A stretch of DNA of 64,000 nucleotides, from positions 48,223,633-48,287,632 of the forward strand of contig CM070567.1 in NCBI GenBank assembly GCA_036346405.1, given 5' to 3'. The position numbers and the translations under genes were made by a program. Shown here one piece after another: positions 10,643 through 21,883 of the stretch (position 1 is its first letter; every line of letters begins with the position of its first letter). The notes beneath the pieces are model-generated. The model was not told the origin of the DNA and did not search any database. It saw only the letters and a list, made by a program, of their open reading frames with translations. The DNA comes from Phyllostachys edulis (lineage: Eukaryota > Streptophyta > Magnoliopsida > Poales > Poaceae).

Positions 10643-10681
<39 letters not shown>
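10643..10681 (+). repeat. (TC)n microsatellite
   Basis: About 19 uninterrupted TC dinucleotides just downstream of the presumed LTR transcription start. The homologous position in the 3' LTR has TC followed by TG repeats (about 21593-21650). Confidence 0.95.
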
Positions 10682-10686
<5 letters not shown>

Positions 10687-12328
10687 AGTGAGTATCTCTG
10701 TGCCTTGTTCTCCATTTGCTCTCGCGACATCGTTGCGTAGCCGTATCCTTTGGTATTCCTCGTACGACCGTGTTGAGTAGTCGTACCCTTCATTAGACCT
10801 CCTCCTTTGGACCGCCTCTTTTGGACCTCCTCTCCATCTATTCATGTGCCTTTCTTTTGGTTCTAATTTGGTAGTTTTGTTTTTATTTGGATTTGTTGTA
10901 TTTATTTGGCTCTTTTCGCACGTGTAGATTATGGCTTCTCTGAAGAGTTCTTGGACCCGGTGACCTCGACCGAAGCATTCCAACTCTTCAATAAAGGCAA
11001 ATTATAGACCTTTGATCATGTCGAACCTAGTTTGCAAAATTATATTGTTGTATATCAACATGCATGGCTATTTATATAAAAATGGTTTCGGAATTAGCAA
11101 AACACCTACTCGACAGTATGACTCCTTGAATACTTGTGATTGACATGTTGACATGTACCTTTGGACACCATAGGTGGGTAATCTTAGTTGGACATTCTTA
11201 TTGTGATAACCAACAAGGGTGTGTATATTGCTTAGACCTGCTTAGTTATACGTTGTCTCTCGATCACTTGTTTCAATGATGATTAAATTTGACTAAGAGA
11301 TTATGGAATTGTGGCATGTGTTGCCTTGGCACGTGTTGCCCTGGCATGCGTTGCCCTGGCCTGTGTGGCCTCTAATAAAACTTGATGTGCCATGGGTAGG
11401 GTGGTCATTGGCCGGGTTGAACCCAAAATGTTTTTGCTCGGGCGAGTGATAGTGCAGTAAAGGAGGTGCTAAAAGCACATTGGGATGTGGTTGTCTTGCC
11501 TAAGTAGTCCCTAAGGACTTAACCTTGTAAGCCATTGATCCGGGCCATATCGTGCAACTACAAGTCCATACTGGGGTGAACCTGGCCAACTAATTGGTAA
11601 TGCTTTGATTCGGTTCCGTTTTGGTGGAAGTGTGTAAGACCTGGGTTAGACACGCACACTTGGCGCAAGAGGGGGCCAGGAAGGCGAAACCTTAGTGAGC
11701 AGAACTGAGTCAAGGCAGAACCTTGTAAAGGCCTTGTCATGTGCTCTAGCATGCTTACCTAAGGTAGTGAGCAGGGGCATCGACGGGTGCCAGACAAACT
11801 AGAGAATTCGTGTCTTGTGGGTAAAGCTGTACAACCTCTGCAGAGTGTAAATCTATTCGAATAGTCGTGTCTCCGGTTATGGACAATGCCTGGTGATTTC
11901 ACGCAAGGGGTAGACTTTCTCAAAACTTGTTGGTCTTGGTTGGTTCCGAGTGGTCTGGGTAGTAGTGACTAGGGTGGTCACAAGTGGTTCGGGAAGTGAA
12001 CAGGGTGTTCACGAGTTGTTTTCATAGAAACTTGATTACTTATGTATTAATCTTTCAACTTGTGCTTTGCAATCTATGTACTGTATTTCCATTCAATATT
12101 GCTTTCTGCAAAGTAAACATAAAGCTATCCTTGTTGAGCCTTGCACGAATACTATTTGCATACATTTCCCTACGGCTTGCTAAGTACATTCAAAGTACTC
12201 ATGGCTTTGCGCCCTCTGGTTAATCAGCAGCTGAAGACCACCCAGGGAGTCCCGACCTCTTTGAAGAGGAGGTCTTCGAAGACCAGGCATGCTAGGAGAC
12301 GTCCTCCACTCGATTGCCTGTGGGCATG

Positions 12329-14986
12329 TGTAAGATCGAGGAGGCCAACTAGAGGGGGGGGGTGAAAAGGCGGTTTTAAAATCTTTTGGCTAAAACCGAG
12401 TTTTAATGCGGAATTGTAAATCAATTCGGTTTTGCACAATTAAAGCCTAAATCAATTAGTCTTTACTAAGTGCACCAACAATATAAGTCTATTGATAATG
12501 ATAGCAATCATACAAAGACATGTAAGCAATTTAATTATAGGAATGTAAATTACACAAACTAAATCACTAGAGAGCAAACCACATTAACACAATGACGTTT
12601 TACCGTGGTGTTCGGAGACTTGTCAGTCTCCCCTAATCCACATTGAGGTAAGCCCAAACTAATTGGACCGGCTCCACGAATTAAGCCAAACACCTCGATT
12701 CCACTAGTGGTAGCTCTTTCCCGCTCCGGGTAGGTGAGCTCCAACCTTCACAACACGCCGGGCCTTCTCACAAGCTTCTTGAGAAGATCACTGGTCCACG
12801 ACGTCTCCACGCCGTCTAGGTGTCGGCAAACACCAAGAGTAATAAGCCAAGCCCCTTGCTTGACTCTCACCACGTGCAACGAATGTACAAGCTCAAGTGG
12901 ATACGAAATCCACCTCTAGATGCAACACATGCAACTAGAGACCTCTCTCCTTGCTCACAAGGTGCAACACATGCACAATGGAGAGGAGAAGCTCACACTA
13001 GCTCAAGTGAGTGAAATAGGATGCCAAAGATTGCCCTCCAACCGGCCAAGGTGAGTATTTATAGCCCACACACAAAAACTAGCAGTTGGAGGAGAATCTC
13101 TCAAAATCGGGAAACCCGGTCGATCATGAGCATAGGGCCGGTCAGTCCGGCCTACAGTGCAACGGCATAAAAATAGCCGTTACATGCAATTCCCGGTCAG
13201 TCTGCCCTCACAGGATCCAGTCTGACCGGACCCCTGGTCAGTCCGGGCCTTTCAGGTGCAAGAAAACCGAAAAACATGCCCTCTAAAAAATGTTGACCGC
13301 CTTATAAGGGCGGTCACTGCAGCATGTGGGCGGTCGACTCAGCATGTGGGCGGTCGGTCCCGCCTGGATTTCAGCACAGACGGCCTTTCGAAAACGGTCA
13401 TAACTTTTGACTCCGATGTCGGAATTGAGTGATCTTGGACTCTATGGAAAGCTTATTCAGAGGGCTACACAAACCACCTATTTGATTTGATTTCAAACAT
13501 ATTTTATCAAATCAAAAAGCACAACTCCAAAGAGCCACTACCATGGTCTAAGTCCAAAGTATTAGCAACAAGCAATCTTAGACCATGCCTAGGGAAAATA
13601 CATGAATCCCAACAATTTGCAAACTTAGATCATGCCACAAGGGGTAGGTACATGGACTTCAACCATTTGCAAAGTATAGTCACATGCTACAAGGATTAAA
13701 TGCATGAGCCTCAACTATTTGCAAAACACATTTGCAAATAATAGCATCATGCCTCGGAGAGCTAGAGCAAGTGAGATTGAGCTATCAACACATGATGCGA
13801 CTCAAGCTACTAGACAGGACCCCTCTTAATAGTACGGCAATCTATACTAGCAACCCGGTCTCCCAACCAAACACCGAGACCGGTAAAAGACTAGGAACAC
13901 ATCCTTAGCCCTACCTAGTTATACCTTTGCCTTGCGCAACCACTTGAAGCTTGATGACGCACATCTTCGCTTCAAGTCCAGGTCATTGACTTGATATGCA
14001 TCAACTCATGATGCATCCTTCACTTGACTTCTATCAACACATGATGGGTCTTCTTTTGACTTGATGATCAACTCATGATCATCTCCTCTTCTTGAACTTG
14101 ATACACATCAACACATGATGCATCCTTTACTCCAAGCTCTTCAATATCATCAACACATGATGTTTTTTTTCATCCCGAGTCTTGACTTGATGACAATCAA
14201 CTCATGATGTCATCCAAAGTCTCCATCCTCATGGAACACAACCTATTCATCCAACTCATGGAAAATGTTAGTTCCACAATGTGGTTATCATTAATTACTA
14301 CAACATACCATTAACTCATAATGGTGGGACAAGATACCACAATCTTTTCCTCTTTGGTAATTGATGACAACCACTTCAATTACAAATAATTGAATGTAGA
14401 TTGATATGAGTATATATGAACTACACAAGTTGTATATACTCAAAGGATATATGAGCATGTATGAGCTACACAAGTCTCATATATTCATATGAATATATTA
14501 ACTACACAAGTTATATATACTCAAGGATATGTTTCAAAGTAAAGATCCTTAATATATGTGGAAATGGGAATATGGATCAATACAAATGAAACTACAAAAC
14601 ATAGTGTGAACTCCCCCTAAATATGTGCATACACAAATGTGTAAATAAGAACATATGCACATATTCATGTTAGACTTTTGGTGGAATTCATCCTATATTT
14701 TGGATCCGAGGAATGCAATAATATATAGAAATATAATGTAGAATGTATACCTCTTTGATTTTCACCTTTATATCCAATTTGAGACTAAGCAATAGGTATA
14801 TCAATAAACATGTTAGTCTCACAATTAGATTTATAAAAATGAATGCATACCTGTTTGGATTTTTCCTTTTATATCCAAGCTGAGACTAAACAATAGATAT
14901 ATCAATAAGGGTGTTAGTCTCAAAAATAGATTTGTCATTAATAACCAAAACTCCATTAACACATAATGGCGGGTCTAGATTCTTCA
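12329..14986 (-). mobile_element. Solo LTR of a SIRE/Maximus-type copia element
   Basis: On the plus strand it starts TGTAAGATCGAGG and ends GATTCTTCA. The flanking five bases are GCATG on both sides (12324-12328 and 14987-14991), a perfect 5-bp target duplication. Read on the minus strand its 3' end is the SIRE-type U5 end (TTCACCCCCCCCTCTAG, then GATCTTACA), so it is a minus-strand LTR of 2658 bp. No gag or pol lies between the ends, which fits a solo LTR left by LTR-LTR recombination. It contains ACACATGATG repeats. Tekay-1 LTR sequence resumes exactly after the second GCATG. Confidence 0.85.
13785..14240. repeat. Dispersed ATCAACACATGATG repeats inside the solo LTR
   Basis: Variants of ATCAACACATGATGC or ATCAACTCATGATG recur about nine times with GACTTGAT between them. 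The core (CATCA..TGATG) is palindromic. Longer TATATGAGTATATA-type repeats follow at 14400-14530. Confidence 0.75.
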
Positions 14987-14991
14987 GCATG

Positions 14992-15242
14992 TCGAATGGC
15001 ATCCACGTGTTCTTTTGCTTTTCCGCTGCAAGCTCTTTTGTTGTAAGCCCTGCGTGGCAACCTTGTAAGAACTTGACTATAAGGTCTTTTTGCTGTTATT
15101 ATCACTAATTTGTCTGCTTCTTTTATAGTTTGTTGTATGGTTGTGATGACATCGTTGTTGAAACTGTGCGGACAAGCTACTGATCTTGGGACAGGTCCAG
15201 AGTGCATAAAGGGTCCCAGGGTTGCTACTCGGGGTCCCGACA
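14992..15242 (+). repeat. Tekay-1 5' LTR, last part
   Basis: Resumes after the solo LTR and ends GGGTCCCGACA at 15242, four bases before the primer-binding site. Its sequence resembles the end of the Tekay-2 LTR loosely. Confidence 0.75.
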
Positions 15243-15246
15243 AGGA

Positions 15247-15260
15247 TGGTATCAGAGTCA
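15247..15260 (+). other. Primer-binding site of Tekay-1
   Basis: TGGTATCAGAGTCA matches, with one difference, the initiator methionine tRNA complement TGGTATCAGAGCCA used by many plant LTR retrotransposons. Confidence 0.85.
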
Positions 15261-15785
15261 TATCAGCTGTAGGACGTAACCTTAGTTAGCATGGTCGTTT
15301 TAGTCAAGAGTTTCAAAATTTATTTTATAAATCAAACCAACAGAGTAACATGAGTAGTTATTCTTCTCTCACCTTATTCTATTATATTCTCATCTTATTC
15401 CAATCTCTTCTCACCTCATTCTCAGGTTCTTGTACCTTATCCCCTCTGAAACTTTGTTTTCAAATTTAAGTTGATCCCTCTCACCTTAGTGATCTCAATA
15501 GGATCGAGCTTTACTTTAATTTGACTGCCCAAATAAGTTCGATTAGAAGTGCTCCAGTAGAGTTGCCCTCCTCAGTTTAGTACCGTTTAGTCCGTGTATT
15601 AGGACCTCCTGTTTGAGTTTTGTTGCCTCTTAATAGTTCTCCGGCTATTTGCTCTTTGGGTTTAATCGACCTCCCCAGTTAGGTTGTTCTATCTTTCTCT
15701 CTTGTTATCGCTTATCTTTGTGCTTTCCCTCTTACCTAGTGTGCTTTCTTCTCCTCATCTATTAGGCCTGGAAAGATTTCTGCAG

Positions 15786-17030
15786 ATGGTTCAGACCAAC
15801 AACTCAACAAGTCAAGATGAGCCAGTGGACCCCTTTTCCCAGCCACCACCACCTCCTCCGGCAACCCCCGCAGATCAGGGCTTGGGGCAGTTCATGGCAG
15901 CCCAGACTCAGTTGATGAATGCCATGATGCAGAATATGATTCAGATGATGAATCAACAGAATCAGACAGCTGCCACTCTTCCCGCAATGTTGAACCAGAA
16001 CAACTAAACAGTTGCCATGCCACCACCGCCACCACCAGTGATCCCTCAGTCAAGACTAGCAGAGTTCATGAGGACCCGATCACCTACGTTCTCCAGCTCC
16101 TCCGAGCCATTGGACGCAGATGACTGGCTGCGCTCCATTGAGAAGAAGCTTGCCATCACTCGGTGTGACGACCGTGAAAAGGTCCTGTATGCCGCACATC
16201 AACTTGAAAGTACCACCGAGGAATGGTGGGAAATTTATTGTGCCGCCCATGTAGACCACCAGAGCATCACTTGGGCAGAATTCTCCGAAGCTTTCTGCCA
16301 CTCCCACGTCCCTGATGGAAAGGTGGAAATGAAAAAGAATGAGTTCCGTGAGCTGCGATAAGGCAATATGTCGGTGGGTGAATACCTCAACAAGTTCACT
16401 CAACTCTCTCGGTATGCTCCAGATGACGTCGCCACGGATGATGCACGTCAGAAGTGTTTTAAGAAAGGACTCAACCCCAGCTTGAATGTCTAAGTCGTTG
16501 GCAACGACTATAAGGATTTCCAGCATCTGGTGAACAAGGCTATGCTCGTAGAAGAGTCTCGTCGAGAGCTTGCAGAATCTTATAAGAGGAAGATGGTGCA
16601 GCATAGTGCTCATCAAGGTCATCCGCAGAGAGCCAGGACAAGTGCACGACCTCCTGCCTGCTTTTCTTCTCCTGTTGTTCCCAGGACCACCCCTGCGACA
16701 ACACCCCGCCTGGTTACCCCAGGTCTTCGCAGCCTCGGCAACAACAGCCAGCAGCCAAGGACCACCAATCCTGCCTCATGGGTCACCTATTTCAGCTGTC
16801 ACCAGTTGGGACACTACGCCAGCAACTGTCCCTTGAAGCAAGGACCTCCTCAGGTCAAGTTCAACTCAGGAGCTACTCTGACCAGGACCTCCCTGCCAGG
16901 AGCAGGACGTGGAGCTCCTCAAACCTCCGTTGCCCCAACCAAGACCTCCCAGCCATTTGGGAGAGGTCGTGTGAACCATGTCACAGTAGAGGAGACCCAG
17001 ACAGCCTCGGACGTCGTGCTGGGTAAGTTT
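15786..17030 (+). pseudogene. Tekay-1 gag, with in-frame stops
   Basis: The likely start is ATG at 15786 (MVQTNN...), followed by a proline-rich, then Met/Gln-rich N-terminus. The retrotransposon-gag core is recognisable: ADDWLRSIEKKL, EEWWE and MSVGEYLNKFTQLSRYAP. Stops interrupt it after LNQNN (about 16005), after EFRELR (16359-16361) and after NPSLNV (about 16490). The zinc knuckle at 16798-16829 reads YFSCHQLGHYASNC, so the first Cys of the CCHC box is replaced by Tyr. GACCTCC motifs also occur in this coding region (16640-16960). Confidence 0.85.
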
Positions 17031-18860
17031 CAAGTACATTCAGCACCTGCTACTATTTTGTTTGATTCTAGGGCTTCGCATTCGTTTGTTTCTCGGATTT
17101 TTGCTGCAAAGCACCAGTTGAAGGTTTCAGCTCTTAAGACCTCCTTGTTGGTTCAATCCCCCGGTTCGGAGTTAAGTACAAACTAGAGTTGTCCACAAGT
17201 TAAGATGATCATAGAAGGGGTAGAATTCCTAGCCAACCTGATCATCATCGATACCAAGTCCTTATATGTGATTTTGGGAATGGACTGGCTTGCGGATCAC
17301 CAAGCAATTCTGGATTGTGGTGGAAGAAGCATCACCTTGGTCAGCCCAATTGGAATTAAAGTAAAGTTTGAAGCCTCCTCGGAGAAGCATGAAGAAACAG
17401 TGGTCTGCAGTGTCAAGGCTGTGTCTTTAGAAGACGTCCCAGTGGTCAATGAGTTTCCACATGTCTTTCCGGATGAGTTACCTGGAATAGCACCCGACAG
17501 AGACTTGGAGTTCGTCATCAACTTAGTCCCTGGAACTGCACCAATTTCCAAGAGACCTTACTGTTTGTCCATTGACGACTTGGTCAAGCTGAAGAAGCAA
17601 ATTGAGGAGCTGCAAGCTAAAGGTTTTGTCAGACCAAGTTCTTCACCTTGGGGAGCTCCAGTGATCTTTGTTGCAAAGAAGGATGGTACCCAGTGGATGT
17701 GTGTGGACTATCGCTCACTCAATGAAGTCACCATCAAGAACAAGTACCCTCTGTCCAGGATTGATGATCTGTTCGACTAGCTGAAGGGAGCCAGAGTGTT
17801 CTCCAAGATAGATTTGAGGTCAGGGTACCACTAGTTGAAAATTCGCCAAGAGGACACCCCAAGACCGCTTTCTCGATCCGTTATGGACTGTACGAGTACA
17901 CGGTCATATGTTTTGGGTTGACCAATGCTCCTGCTTACTTTATGAACCTGATGAATAAAGTATTCATGGAGTATTTGGATAAGTTCGTCATTGTCTTTAT
18001 TGACAACATTCTAGTGTACTCTCCCAGCGAAGAAGAGCATGAAGAGCACCTCCGCTTAGTCCTGAACAAACTTAGAGACCACCAACTCTATGCTAAATTC
18101 GACAAGTGTGAGTTTTGGATAAAGGAGGTCACCTTTTTGGGACATGTCTTGTCTATAGAAGGAGTCGCCGTCAATCCTAGCAAGGTCCAGGATGTGCTCA
18201 ATTGGGAGTCACCCAAGTCAGTGCCTCAGCTCAGAAGCTTTCTTGGAATGGCAGGTTACTACCGCGGGTTTATAGAAGGGTTCTCCAAGATAGCAAGACC
18301 TCTCACTCAGTTGTTGAAGAAGGAAAAGAAGTATGCTTGGACGCCGGCATGTGAGCAAAGTTTTCAAGAGTTAAAGAGGCGCCTAACCACTGCTCCAGTA
18401 CTAACCTTGCTCGATGTTCGAAGGGACTTTGAGGTCTTCTGTGATGCCTCACGTTAAGGTCTCGGTTGTGTTTTAATGTAAGAAAGGAAGGTAGTAGCTT
18501 ACGCTTCCCGTCAGTTAAAATCTCATGAGGTCAATTATCCCACTCATGACTTAGAATTGGCTGTCATAGTGCATGCTTTGAAGATATGGCACTATTTACT
18601 TATTGGTAATCGCTGTGAAGTCTACACTAACCATAAGAGTTTGAAGTACATTTTCACTCAAGCTGATCTCAATATGAGGCAAAGAAGATGGTTGGAATTG
18701 ATCAAGGATTACAACTTGGGAATCCATTACCATCCAGGAAAGGCTAATGTGGTAGCCAATGCTTTAAGTAGGAAGGTCTACTGCAATACACTAATGATCA
18801 AGGAAAATCACCAAAGACTGCATTTAAGAATTTCAAAAGCTCAAGCTGGAATTGGTTGAA
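17031..18860 (+). pseudogene. Tekay-1 protease, RT and RNase H, multiply broken
   Basis: The protease site reads FDSRASHSF near 17062 where DSGASHSF is expected (Gly to Arg). The RT start is visible in 17205-17780 (DGTQWMCVDYRSLN, NKYPLSRIDDLFD), ending at a TAG at 17778-17780. A frameshift near 17860 moves the frame to 17918-18457. The catalytic motif there reads FIDNILVYS (18000-18026) instead of FIDD, replacing the second catalytic Asp. RNase H begins FEVFCDASR with a TAA next to it (about 18456), and continues at 18557-18859 (YTNHKSLKYIFTQADLN). It cannot be active. Confidence 0.88.
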
Positions 18861-19069
18861 GAAGGTTACCTAGCTGCTCTGCAAGTGCAACCAACTCTCC
18901 AAGATCAGATCCGAAAAGCTCAAAGAGAAGATGTAGATGTCTTGGAAATCAAAAGAAACATGAGGAAGGGTAAATCCCTAGGATTTTTCGAGGATGAACA
19001 AAGAACCGTCTAGTTCAACAAGCATATTTGTGTACCAGACCAAGGAGAGCTCAAGCAGTTGATACTCAA

Positions 19070-20680
19070 GTAAGCTCATGAAACCTTATACTCCATTCAC
19101 CCTGGAAGCACTAAGATGTATCAAGACCTCAAGGAAATGTACTGGTGGCCTAGCATGAAGCGCGAGATCACTGAGTATGTAGCCCAGTGTGATGTTTGTC
19201 AACGAGTTAAGGCCGAGCATCAAAGACCCGCTAGACTCCTACAACCTCTGAACATACCCGAATGGAAATGGAAATAAATTGGCATGGACTTTATCACTGG
19301 TCTGCCAAGAACCCAAGCTAGATATGATTCTATCTGGGTAGTTGTAGATCGTTTGACAAAGGTTGCACACTTCATCCCGGTTAAGACCACCTACTCAGGA
19401 GGAAGACTTGCAAAATTGTATATGGCTAAGATAGTGTGTCAGCATGGAGTACCCAAGAAGATCGTGTCAGATCGAGGATCTCAGTTCACCTCCAGATTCT
19501 GGTAGAAGCTGCACAATGCTTTGGGTACTGATCTAAACTTCATTACAACCTACCATCCTCAGACAGATGGGCAAACGGAGAGAGTAAATCAAATCCTAGA
19601 GGATATGTTGAGAGCCTGCGCTCTAAAGAACCAGGTCAGCTGGGATTAGACTTGTTCATGGGCGGCCTGGCCCGCCGGCCTGGCCCGAGCCTGACCATGT
19701 CCGGGCTGGGCTTGGGACCAGAAATCTAGCCCGAAGGAAGCCCAGCCCGGCCCGAAATCCCGGTAAAAACAATTAAAAAAATAGAATTCTATTTATTTAA
19801 TGCTGAAAATGAATTAAATATTAGTTTTTTATTCTGAAAAATGATTAAAATAATACATTTTGAACAGTAATTACATTTTTCGGGCTGAGCTCAGGCCTGC
19901 TGATTTTTGGCCAGGCTTTTCAAGCCCGGTCCGGCATTTGAACAGGTCTAGCTGGGATCGAATGTTGTCCTATGCAGAATTCTCCTACAACAATAGCTAT
20001 CCAGCAAGTTTGCAGATGTTCCCGTTTGAAGCCCTTTATGGAAGAAAGTGAAGGACACCATTGTATTGGACTAAAACAGGAGAAGGGCAAGTGCTTGGAC
20101 CTGATATCCTAAAGGAAGCTGAAGATCAAGTTAAGTCCATTCGAGAAAAGTTGAAAACAGCACAGTCCCGACAGAAGAGCTAAGTGGATAACCGTCACTG
20201 AGACCTAGCCTTCGCACCAAGGGATCATGTGTATTTAAAGGTTTCACCTCTCAAAGGAATGTGACGCTTCAGAGTAAGTGGGAAGCTTGCACCTCGATAT
20301 ATTGGACCTTTTCCAATTTTAGACAGAAGGGGAGAAGTGGCTTACCAATTGGAGCTTCCGCCCCGGTTGTCGGACGTGCATGATGTATTCCACGTGTCGC
20401 AGTTGAGGAAATGCCTGCGTGTGCCAGAGGAGCAGATGCCCGTAGAAGCCGTAGACCTGTAGTGAGACCTCACTTACAAGGAGCAACCCCTCAATATTTT
20501 GGAGCAACCCCTCAAGATTTTGGAAGTGTCCGAGCGTGTGATAAGAAGCAAGATCATACGTTTCTGCAAGGTCCAGTGGAGCAATCACACTAAAGAGAAA
20601 GCTACCTAAGAGCGTGAAGAAGACCTGAAGGCCGAGTTTCCGTGCCTATTCTCTAATCAGCCCAAATCTCGGGGTCGAGA
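19070..20680 (+). pseudogene. Tekay-1 integrase and C-terminal region, interrupted by a MITE
   Basis: The HHCC zinc-binding domain is visible at 19090-19215 (HPGSTKMYQDLKEMYWW, CDVCQRVKAEH). The core domain shows DFITGLP (about 19288), VSDRGSQFTSRF (about 19465) and QTDGQTERVNQILE (about 19560-19600). A MITE is inserted at 19647-19950, after which WDRMLSYAEFSYNNSYPA continues. Stops occur at several Trp or Gln codons, for example at 19503 and 20049. The C-terminal part (DPRDHVYLKVSPL-like, RGEVAYQLELPP) is recognisable to about 20400. Confidence 0.85.
19647..19950. mobile_element. 304-bp hAT-type MITE inside Tekay-1 integrase
   Basis: Ends are TAGACTTGTTCA on the left and, in reverse complement, TAGACCTGTTCA on the right. 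Flanks are GCTGGGAT at 19639-19646 and 19951-19958, a perfect 8-bp target duplication as made by hAT transposases. The subterminal parts are rich in GGCCCG/CGGGCC and the centre is AT-rich. It has no coding capacity. The integrase reading resumes after the second duplication copy. Confidence 0.92.
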
Positions 20681-20686
20681 TTCCCT

Positions 20687-20700
20687 TTAAGGGGGGTAGG
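20687..20700 (+). other. Polypurine tract of Tekay-1
   Basis: TTAAGGGGGGTAGG ends two bases before the 3' LTR start at 20703. Confidence 0.85.
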
Positions 20701-20702
20701 TT

Positions 20703-21586
20703 TGTAACATCCTAGTTTTCTAGGCATTTCTGAGATTTTCAAAAATAAAAATAACCATTTGGTTTTGTTGAATTGCTCAAGCTTAACTTGGAGAATTTGG
20801 AAATTTGCAGCGATTTAATATGAATTAATCCAACTTCAACTAATCCAAAGTTCAGTTTCTCTGGAGTTGCTGGAGTTCTCTCGTATTGAAATCCCCTTCC
20901 TCTCGTTTGGACCTCCCTCTCTGTCCAGACATCCCTCTCGTTTGGACCTCCCCCTCAGTCCAGACCTCCCTCTCGTTGGACCTCCCTCTCGGTTTAAACA
21001 TCCCTCTCGTTTGGACCTCCCTCTCGTTTGGAACTCCCTCTCATTTGGACCTTCCCCTCAGTCCATACCTCCCTCTCATCCAAGACCTCCCGGGTGGTCC
21101 TGGAAGACCTCCGGGTGGTCCTGGAGACTTGTCACGACCACCCCTTAGGTCACGACCTCCCCTTGGGTCACGACCTCCCTTTGGTTGGACAACCCTCCCG
21201 AGTTTTGACCGGCCCCACCGGTCAGCCCTGCTCACCTTCTTCCTCCTTTCGTCGCGTCGCTGCTGACGCCAATGTCCTAGCGCATTAAATGATGTTGTGT
21301 CGCATTAAATGCTGTCTTTTCTACAGTACCCGTTTCCCCCTCTTGTCTCCTCCCAAACCTGCCCCCACCTCCTCCTTCACCTATCTTTGAACACGTGAGC
21401 CTCTGAGTCTCTCAGTAACTCTCCCAGGCTATAAAAGCCTGAGCAGCTCTCCTTCATCTCCTTTTTCCTCACCCAACTCTCTTGCTCTCGCCAGCCACTG
21501 CTTGAAGTTTAAGTCGCCAGAGCTCACTGGAGCCTACACCGCCATCGATCGCCTCTCTGCCGCCAAGAGTTCGCCGAGTCTTCTCT

Positions 21587-21650
<64 letters not shown>

Positions 21651-21874
21651 TCCTGGTGAGTATCTCTGTGCCTTGTTCTCCTTTTGTTCTCGCAACCTCG
21701 TTGCGTAGCCGTATCCTTTGGTATTCCTCATATGACCGCGTTGAGTAGTCGTACCCTTCGTTGGACCTCCTTTAGACCTCCTCCTTAGGACCTTCTCCTT
21801 TGGACCTCCTCCTTAGGACCTCCTCTCCATCTATTTCTGTGTCTTTCTTTTGGTTCTAGTTTGGTAGTTTTGTT
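20703..21874 (+). repeat. Tekay-1 3' LTR, truncated
   Basis: Starts TGTAACATCCTAGTTTTC. It contains the same GACCTCC array, TATA context (21430-21436) and CT microsatellite as the 5' LTR. It stops matching at TAGTTTTGTT (21874), where minus-strand Tat integrase sequence begins. The last 1.7 kb is absent, as are the Tat integrase C-terminus and any second AGGAC target copy, which points to a deletion across the junction. Confidence 0.85.
21593..21650 (+). repeat. (TC)n(TG)n compound microsatellite
   Basis: About 20 TC units are followed by about nine TG units. The TG part is absent from the 5' LTR copy, so it arose or was lost after insertion. Confidence 0.95.
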
Positions 21875-21883
21875 CCGATTAGA

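Larger units (their letters stand above)
9764..12328 (+). repeat. Tekay-1 5' LTR, first part
   Basis: Starts TGTAACATCCCAATTTTC. It contains the GACCTCC-rich array (9950-10260), a TATA box, a CT microsatellite and the GAGGAGGTC-type tail near 12250. The LTR is interrupted at 12329 by a solo LTR and resumes at 14992. The 20703-21874 copy aligns with its first 1118 bp with scattered substitutions. Confidence 0.85.
9764..21874 (+). mobile_element. Tekay-1: Ty3 Tekay/Del-like LTR retrotransposon with nested insertions
   Basis: The 5' LTR runs 9764-15242 (split by a solo LTR), the Met-tRNA-type primer-binding site is 15247-15260, gag starts at 15786, pol runs to about 20680, the polypurine tract is 20687-20700, and the 3' LTR starts at 20703. 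The 3' LTR matches the 5' LTR only up to 21874 (5' LTR position 10881) and then stops abruptly. The 5' LTR without the insertion is about 2.8 kb, so about 1.7 kb of the 3' LTR is missing. Gag and pol carry many stops and frameshifts. The RNase H-integrase-C-terminal arrangement and long LTR fit the Tekay/Del chromovirus lineage. It apparently inserted into the minus-strand Tat element. Confidence 0.88.

Noticed and set aside
10471..10983. 170-codon minus-strand frame with an Arg-Glu run
   Set aside because: The RERERE stretch is the CT microsatellite read backwards; the rest is LTR.
15247..15260. tRNA gene
   Set aside because: Only a primer-binding site complementary to a tRNA 3' end; no cloverleaf sequence. 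The same holds for 30263-30276.
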